From an uncultured Brevundimonas sp. (GTDB lineage Bacteria; Pseudomonadota; Alphaproteobacteria; Caulobacterales; Caulobacteraceae), in contig NZ_CALTWS010000027.1 in the NCBI RefSeq assembly GCF_943913055.1, positions 1-18,351 of the forward strand: 18,351 nucleotides of DNA, given 5' to 3'. This document shows, piece by piece, positions 14,588 through 18,351 of the stretch; position 1 is the stretch's first letter, and each line of letters starts with the position of its first letter. The notes below the pieces were generated by a model. The model ran no database searches, was not told the DNA's origin, and saw only the letters and a list, made by a program, of their open reading frames with translations. The translations under genes and the position numbers were made by a program.

Positions 14588-16840
14588 ATGTTTGCCGACA
14601 CAGCGCCTTCGAACCCTAGAAGCCGCGCGGAATACGACCGCCGCCCGACTGATCCCTGGATGTCCGCTGGTCGTCCGATGCCGGCCGCCAGCGCGTCCTC
14701 TATGGGCATCGCCGACTACTGGCGTCTGGCGCTGAAACATCGCCTGGTGATCCTGGGGTCACTGATTGCCGCCATCCTGGCGGGGGCCCTGCTGACCCTT
14801 TTGATGACACCGATCTATACGGCGAACACCACGCTTCAGATCGAACGCGAAGCGGTCCGGGTGTTCAACGTCGATGACGGCCAGCCACGCGAGACGGGTG
14901 TCCAGTCCGAGGAGTTCTTCCAGACCCAGTACGGCCTCCTGCGCAGCCGCGTGCTGGCGGAACGGGTGATCGACACCCTGGGGCTAGCATCATCCGACAC
15001 CTTCATCGAGGCCATGGGTGGCGATGTTCCGCAGGCCGAAGGGGCCACCGCCCGCGACCAGCAGATCGCCCGCCGTCGTGAAGTCCTGAAGTTGCTGTCC
15101 GACAATCTGAATGTCGTGCCGGTCCGGGGCTCGCGACTGGTGTCGGTTCAGTTCGACAGCCCGGATCCCGCCCTGTCGGCCCGTATCGCGAACACCTTCG
15201 CCACCAACTTCATCCAGATGAACCTGGAACGGAAGTACGAGTCCTCCTCCTATGCCCGCGAGTTTCTGGAAGACCGCATCGCCCAGACCAAGGCGCGTCT
15301 TGAGGAGGCTGAGCGTGGCTTGGTCGCCTATGCCACGGCCGAACAGCTGATCAACGTCTCGGAGCCCGACGAGAACGGCAACGCGCAACCCCTGTCGACG
15401 CAAAACCTGGTGTCGCTCAACACCGAACTGGCCGAAGCCCGCGCCACCCGCATCGCCGCAGAAGAAAAATGGCGCCAAGCCAGTTCCGCTTCGGTCATGA
15501 GCCTGCCCGAAGTGTTCCAGAACCCGGCCGTTCAACGCCTTACCGAAGAACGCGCCAGGCTGCAGGCCGAGTATCAGCAGAAGACCGGCATCTTTCAGCC
15601 GGACTACCCCGAAATGGTGCAGCTGCGTGCCCGCATCGACGAACTGGAATCCCAGATCAATGCCGTGACCGCCGGCATCCGAAACTCGATCCGCGGACAG
15701 TATCAGGTTGCTGCCAATGAAGAGCGTTCTCTGGCGTCAGCGGTCGAAGGCCTGAAGGCCGAGGTTCTGGACGTGCGGGACCGGTCCGTGCAGTACAACA
15801 TCCTGCAACGCGAAGTGGATACCAGCCGGACGCTGTATGACGGCCTGCTGCAGCGCTACAAGGAAGTCGGCGTCATGGCCGGCGTCAGCACCAACAACAT
15901 CTCCATCGTCGATCAGGCCCAGCCGCCCGTCAGGCCGTCCAAGCCCAATCTGTTGATGAACCTGGCCATCGCCGCCTTGCTGGGCCTGGGTCTGGGCCTG
16001 GTCATCGCCTTTGTGCTGGATGCGCTGGACCAGTCGCTGGCGACACCCGATGCCGTGGAATCAAAGCTGGGCATCCCGGTGCTGGGCGTCATTCCCCTGC
16101 TGGGCAAGGACGAAGTGCCGTCGGCGGCGCTGCAGGACAGCAAGTCGCCCTTTGCGGAATCCTATCATTCGCTGCGCACTGCGGTGCAGTTCTCGACGCC
16201 CGATGGTGCGCCCCGCACCCTGCTGGTCACCAGTGCCCGACCGGCCGAAGGCAAGACCACGACGGCCTTCGCCATGGCCCAGAGCCTGGCCGGCCTGGGC
16301 AAGAAGGTTCTGCTGATCGACGGAGACCTGCGCAATCCGTCGATGCACCGCTCCATGGGCGTTCGCAACGACAACGGCATGAGCAATCTGCTGTCCGGCG
16401 GAATGACCCTGGCGACGGTCACCCATCCCACACCCAAGCCCAATCTGGACTTTATTCCGTCCGGGCCGCTGCCGCCCAATCCCGCCGAACTGTGGGCCGG
16501 CGATCGCCTGCGCCAGGTTTTGGCGGAGGCGGGGGCAACCTACGACCATATCGTGATCGACGGTCCGCCGGTCCTGGGCTTTGCCGATGCGCCGATGCTG
16601 GCCGCGACGGTCGGGGGCACGCTGTTCGTGCTGGATGCCAAGGGTGCCCGTCGCGCCCAGGTTCGCGGCGCTCTGAACCGTCTGCAGATGGGTCAGTCGC
16701 ATGTCCTGGGTACGGTTCTGACCAAGTTCAATCCGAAGTCCTCGCAATTCGGTGGCTACGACTACGCCTACGATTATGAATACGGCGCGGGATCGCGCGG
16801 CCACACGCCGCAGAAGCAGGGGCCGTCAGAACACGGATGA
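14588..16840 (+). CDS. Wzc-like polysaccharide co-polymerase fused to BY-type tyrosine autokinase
   Basis: A 750-residue inner-membrane protein controlling chain length and export. The N-terminal Wzz domain starts at about residue 40 (MGIADYWRLALKHR), with membrane segment 1 at about 53-74. A long periplasmic region rich in predicted coiled coil follows (for example LEEAERGLVAYATAEQL and LQAEYQQKTG). The GNVR-like region (LQREVDTSRTLYDGLLQRYKE) and membrane segment 2 (about 455-476) come next. The kinase domain has Walker A AEGKTTT (553-559, Lys556), Walker A' LIDGDLR (Asp578, Asp580) and Walker B IVIDGPP (Asp658). The C-terminal cluster has tyrosines at 724, 726, 728, 730 and 732, presumed autophosphorylation sites. 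The start is ATG 14588 with GGAA about 11 bases upstream; ATG at codon 25 is an alternative. It overlaps the next gene by ATGA. No cognate Wzb-type phosphatase gene is in the window. Confidence 0.93.
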   Translation: MFADTAPSNPRSRAEYDRRPTDPWMSAGRPMPAASASSMGIADYWRLALKHRLVILGSLIAAILAGALLTLLMTPIYTANTTLQIEREAVRVFNVDDGQPRETGVQSEEFFQTQYGLLRSRVLAERVIDTLGLASSDTFIEAMGGDVPQAEGATARDQQIARRREVLKLLSDNLNVVPVRGSRLVSVQFDSPDPALSARIANTFATNFIQMNLERKYESSSYAREFLEDRIAQTKARLEEAERGLVAYATAEQLINVSEPDENGNAQPLSTQNLVSLNTELAEARATRIAAEEKWRQASSASVMSLPEVFQNPAVQRLTEERARLQAEYQQKTGIFQPDYPEMVQLRARIDELESQINAVTAGIRNSIRGQYQVAANEERSLASAVEGLKAEVLDVRDRSVQYNILQREVDTSRTLYDGLLQRYKEVGVMAGVSTNNISIVDQAQPPVRPSKPNLLMNLAIAALLGLGLGLVIAFVLDALDQSLATPDAVESKLGIPVLGVIPLLGKDEVPSAALQDSKSPFAESYHSLRTAVQFSTPDGAPRTLLVTSARPAEGKTTTAFAMAQSLAGLGKKVLLIDGDLRNPSMHRSMGVRNDNGMSNLLSGGMTLATVTHPTPKPNLDFIPSGPLPPNPAELWAGDRLRQVLAEAGATYDHIVIDGPPVLGFADAPMLAATVGGTLFVLDAKGARRAQVRGALNRLQMGQSHVLGTVLTKFNPKSSQFGGYDYAYDYEYGAGSRGHTPQKQGPSEHG

Positions 16841-18108
16841 CGCCGCAGAAGCCAGTGGCATCTCGCGAAACGGCGGGACACAGTGGATCAGGCCGGGGCG
16901 CGGCAGATATCGTGCGCTATGGCGTCATCGTCCTTGCGGTGTGGCTGGCCTGGGAGGTCGTCAAGGCTCCGATCGTGCAGCGAGCCCCCTCCGCCGTCGC
17001 CCTGCGGTTGTCGCCCGGATCGCCAGAGGCCCTGAGGCGCGCGGCCGAAGTCGAGGTCAAGGCCGGTCGGATAGAGAACGCCCTGGCCCTGGCCACCGAC
17101 TCTCTGAGCAGGGCACCGTTCAATGCCCGCGCCATGCGGGTGTGGGCCCAGGCCGAGGATGCCGCAGGCGACAAGACGGTCGCCAATGAGGCCATGACGC
17201 TGGCGGGCAACTGGAGCCTTCGCGACGACGAGGCGCATGCCTGGCTGATGGTGCAGCGCCTGCGCCAGGGCGATCTGCTGTCGGCGTTTGCTCATGCCGA
17301 TACGCTGGCCCGGCGACGTCCGGATCTGTCGAACAGGCTGTTCGCCTTCTTCAACGAGGCCGTCGTGCGCGATCCCAGGGGCGCGACGCCGCTGGCCAGC
17401 ATTATGTCGGCCCGACCCCCCTGGCGTGGCGATTTCCTCGACTATCTGCAGGACCAGCCCAATGGAGCGGTGTCGCTGGGATATATCGCCCTGGCCTTGG
17501 AGAAGACGCGCCAACCCCTGACGACGGCGGAACTCAGCGAAGTCTATGCTGTCTGGGTCAAGGACGGGCGGCTGGAGGGGCTCAAGCAACTGCGTGACGG
17601 TCTGGGTCGGCCTGCGCCCGGCCGCGCCCCTCAGGATGGAGCCTTCGACGCGCCGGCCGACAGCCTGCCGTTCCCCTTCGGATGGCGCATCGGCCTGGCC
17701 GCCAATTTCGACGGCTCGGTCATGGCCGATGATGCGCGGGCGGACAATCAGGCTCTGCGGCTGTCCTACAACGGATTCACGAGCGGGATCCTGGTGGACC
17801 AGATGATGTATCTGGCCCCGGGACGGTACAGTCTGGCCTATGACGTACGGGCAGAAGCAGCCGATACCGATCGTGCGCTGAAGTGGGCGCTGGTCTGCGC
17901 CGAATCGGGTGCCGATCTGGCGGCGGCGGCTCAGCCTCCTGAGGTTACCACGGATTGGCAACGCCACAGGATCAGCGTGGAAGTCCCGACCGGACAATGC
18001 TCCGCCCAATGGCTTAGACTTCAGGCGGAGCCGGACGACGATCGTCAGCAGACAGGGCTTTGGTACGATAATGTCGTGATAAGCCCCGGCTTGCGTGGCG
18101 CATCATAG
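16837..18108 (+). CDS. Membrane-anchored TPR-like protein of unknown function, coupled to the Wzc-like gene
   Basis: I do not recognise a named family for this 423-residue protein. A polar N-terminal stretch of about 26 residues is followed by one hydrophobic segment (RYGVIVLAVWLAWEVV, about 27-42), consistent with a single anchor leaving the rest in the periplasm. Residues about 58-130 look like tetratricopeptide helices (SPGSPEALRRAAEVEVKAGR, ALALATDSLSRAPFNARA, VWAQAEDAAGD), with more helical repeats to about 260. The last 150 residues (from about FGWRIGLAANFDGS) are beta-rich, with MMYLAPGRYSLAYDVRAE and a closing LWYDNVVISPG, resembling a jelly-roll carbohydrate-binding module. ATG at 16837 overlaps the kinase stop (ATGA), so it is co-translated. 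A scaffold or glycan-contacting accessory of the export machine is a reasonable guess only. Confidence 0.85.
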   Translation: MTPQKPVASRETAGHSGSGRGAADIVRYGVIVLAVWLAWEVVKAPIVQRAPSAVALRLSPGSPEALRRAAEVEVKAGRIENALALATDSLSRAPFNARAMRVWAQAEDAAGDKTVANEAMTLAGNWSLRDDEAHAWLMVQRLRQGDLLSAFAHADTLARRRPDLSNRLFAFFNEAVVRDPRGATPLASIMSARPPWRGDFLDYLQDQPNGAVSLGYIALALEKTRQPLTTAELSEVYAVWVKDGRLEGLKQLRDGLGRPAPGRAPQDGAFDAPADSLPFPFGWRIGLAANFDGSVMADDARADNQALRLSYNGFTSGILVDQMMYLAPGRYSLAYDVRAEAADTDRALKWALVCAESGADLAAAAQPPEVTTDWQRHRISVEVPTGQCSAQWLRLQAEPDDDRQQTGLWYDNVVISPGLRGAS

Positions 18109-18129
18109 TGCACGTTGGGCGGTAATCTT

Positions 18130-18155
18130 CCCCTGCGGAACTCGCTTTTCAGGGG
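18130..18155 (+). terminator. Weak hairpin after the TPR-like gene, possible terminator
   Basis: CCCCTG (18130-18135) and CAGGGG (18150-18155) form a 6-bp GC-rich stem with a 14-base loop, 22 bases after the stop codon. It is followed by TTATT, a poor U-tract. The right arm also belongs to the AGGGGTT direct repeat, so the structure may be incidental. Confidence 0.3.
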
Positions 18156-18167
18156 TTATTAGGGGTT
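18151..18167 (+). repeat. AGGGGTT direct repeat at 10-bp phase, upstream of the secreted-protein gene
   Basis: AGGGGTT occurs at 18151-18157 and again at 18161-18167, starts exactly 10 bp apart, so both copies face the same side of the helix. The second copy runs into TTGCCT (18166-18171), a possible -35 element. This resembles tandem half-sites of a response regulator or activator, but no regulator can be named. Confidence 0.35.
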
Positions 18168-18194
18168 GCCTGCGCAACTGGCGTCGCCTAATGT
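18166..18194 (+). promoter_or_regulatory. Candidate promoter for the small secreted-protein gene
   Basis: TTGCCT (18166-18171) and TAATGT (18189-18194) are separated by 17 bases, the ideal spacing for a housekeeping sigma-70-type promoter. Each hexamer matches consensus only partly. Transcription would begin near 18200, giving a leader of about 45-50 bases before the ATG. Confidence 0.35.
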
Positions 18195-18215
18195 GACACA
18201 GAGGGTCGCTGTCAC
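18193..18215. promoter_or_regulatory. GTGACA-N11-TGTCAC inverted repeat
   Basis: Perfect 6-bp arms at 18193-18198 and 18210-18215 flank an 11-base centre. It overlaps the candidate -10 and the predicted start point, so it could be a repressor operator or, if transcribed, a small 5'-leader hairpin. The symmetry is seen; the function is inferred. Confidence 0.35.
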
Positions 18216-18247
18216 GGCAGCAACTTCATTTTCCAAAGGGGATTCCT

Positions 18248-18351
18248 ATGCGTAAAACTATTGCCGCCGTCACCGCAGGTCTGCTGCTGGTTGCCGGTCA
18301 AGCCGCTGCCGCCAACAACGTCGCTGGCGACCGCGTCGGCGACCGTATCGG
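18248..18351 (+). CDS. Small secreted protein, N-terminus only (runs off the right edge)
   Basis: An ATG at 18248-18250 preceded by a strong Shine-Dalgarno, AAAGGGGA (18235-18242), at 5-base spacing opens a frame that continues to the window end (34 full codons). It encodes a textbook signal peptide: MRKT basic start, hydrophobic core IAAVTAGLLLVAG, and a QAAA-A type signal peptidase I site near residue 22. The mature part begins NNVAGDRVGDRIG, with a repeated GDR(V/I)G unit. No family is recognised. Its own candidate promoter and strong ribosome binding site suggest high expression separate from the upstream operon. It could be a periplasmic or exported accessory of the polysaccharide system, but this is inferred only from position. 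Confidence 0.75.
   Translation, partial: MRKTIAAVTAGLLLVAGQAAAANNVAGDRVGDRI

Noticed and set aside
1..18351. CRISPR arrays, transposons, integrase or att sites, tRNA or rRNA genes
   Set aside because: None seen: no regularly spaced repeats, no transposase-like protein, no tRNA-like cloverleaf or rRNA sequence noticed on reading. A tRNA scan would be more sensitive.
1..18351. A novel defence or mobile system
   Set aside because: All large genes fit surface-polysaccharide synthesis and export; no nuclease, helicase, methylase, toxin or phage-type gene is present.

Overview
The window is a surface-polysaccharide (O-antigen, capsule or EPS type) biosynthesis and export locus. High GC throughout, dense 4-base ATGA/GTGA gene overlaps, and protein sequences of alphaproteobacterial character suggest an alphaproteobacterium, most likely Caulobacterales (Brevundimonas/Caulobacter-like). 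The taxon is an inference from style, not from a marker gene.

Left block (1-6857, minus strand): five genes transcribed leftwards. These are a TviB/WbpO-type UDP-HexNAc 6-dehydrogenase, a GT4-like glycosyltransferase, a multi-spanning Wzy-like polymerase, a MurJ/MviN-family flippase, and a glutamine-dependent AsnB-type amidotransferase that runs off the left edge. The first four are linked by 4-base stop/start overlaps. A 243-bp spacer separates this block from a divergent UDP-glucuronate 4-epimerase-type SDR (7101-8108, plus). That gene converges, with a 12-bp gap, on a membrane-bound WbpM/PglF-type UDP-GlcNAc 4,6-dehydratase (8121-10082, minus).

Right block (10340-end, plus strand): after a 257-bp divergent spacer holding a good inverted repeat at a candidate promoter comes a complete FnlA-FnlB-FnlC (CapE-CapF-CapG) cassette for UDP-N-acetyl-L-fucosamine. 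It is followed by a short Wza-like export lipoprotein, a possible 31-aa small ORF, a Wzc-like co-polymerase/tyrosine autokinase with an alternating C-terminal tyrosine cluster, and an unrecognised membrane-anchored TPR-like protein translationally coupled to it. The window closes with a 139-bp regulatory-looking spacer and the first 34 codons of a small secreted protein.

Together the genes encode precursor synthesis (L-FucNAc, a hexosaminuronic acid that may be amidated, a hexuronic acid 4-epimer, and a 6-deoxy-4-keto-HexNAc intermediate), one glycosyltransferase, flipping, polymerisation, chain-length control and export: a Wzx/Wzy-type pathway. No initiating phosphoglycosyltransferase and only one glycosyltransferase are visible, so the locus must continue beyond the window or depend on genes elsewhere. 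The families are mostly known. The least-explained parts are the TPR-like gene after the kinase, the small secreted gene with its decorated upstream region, and the small ORF between export lipoprotein and kinase.
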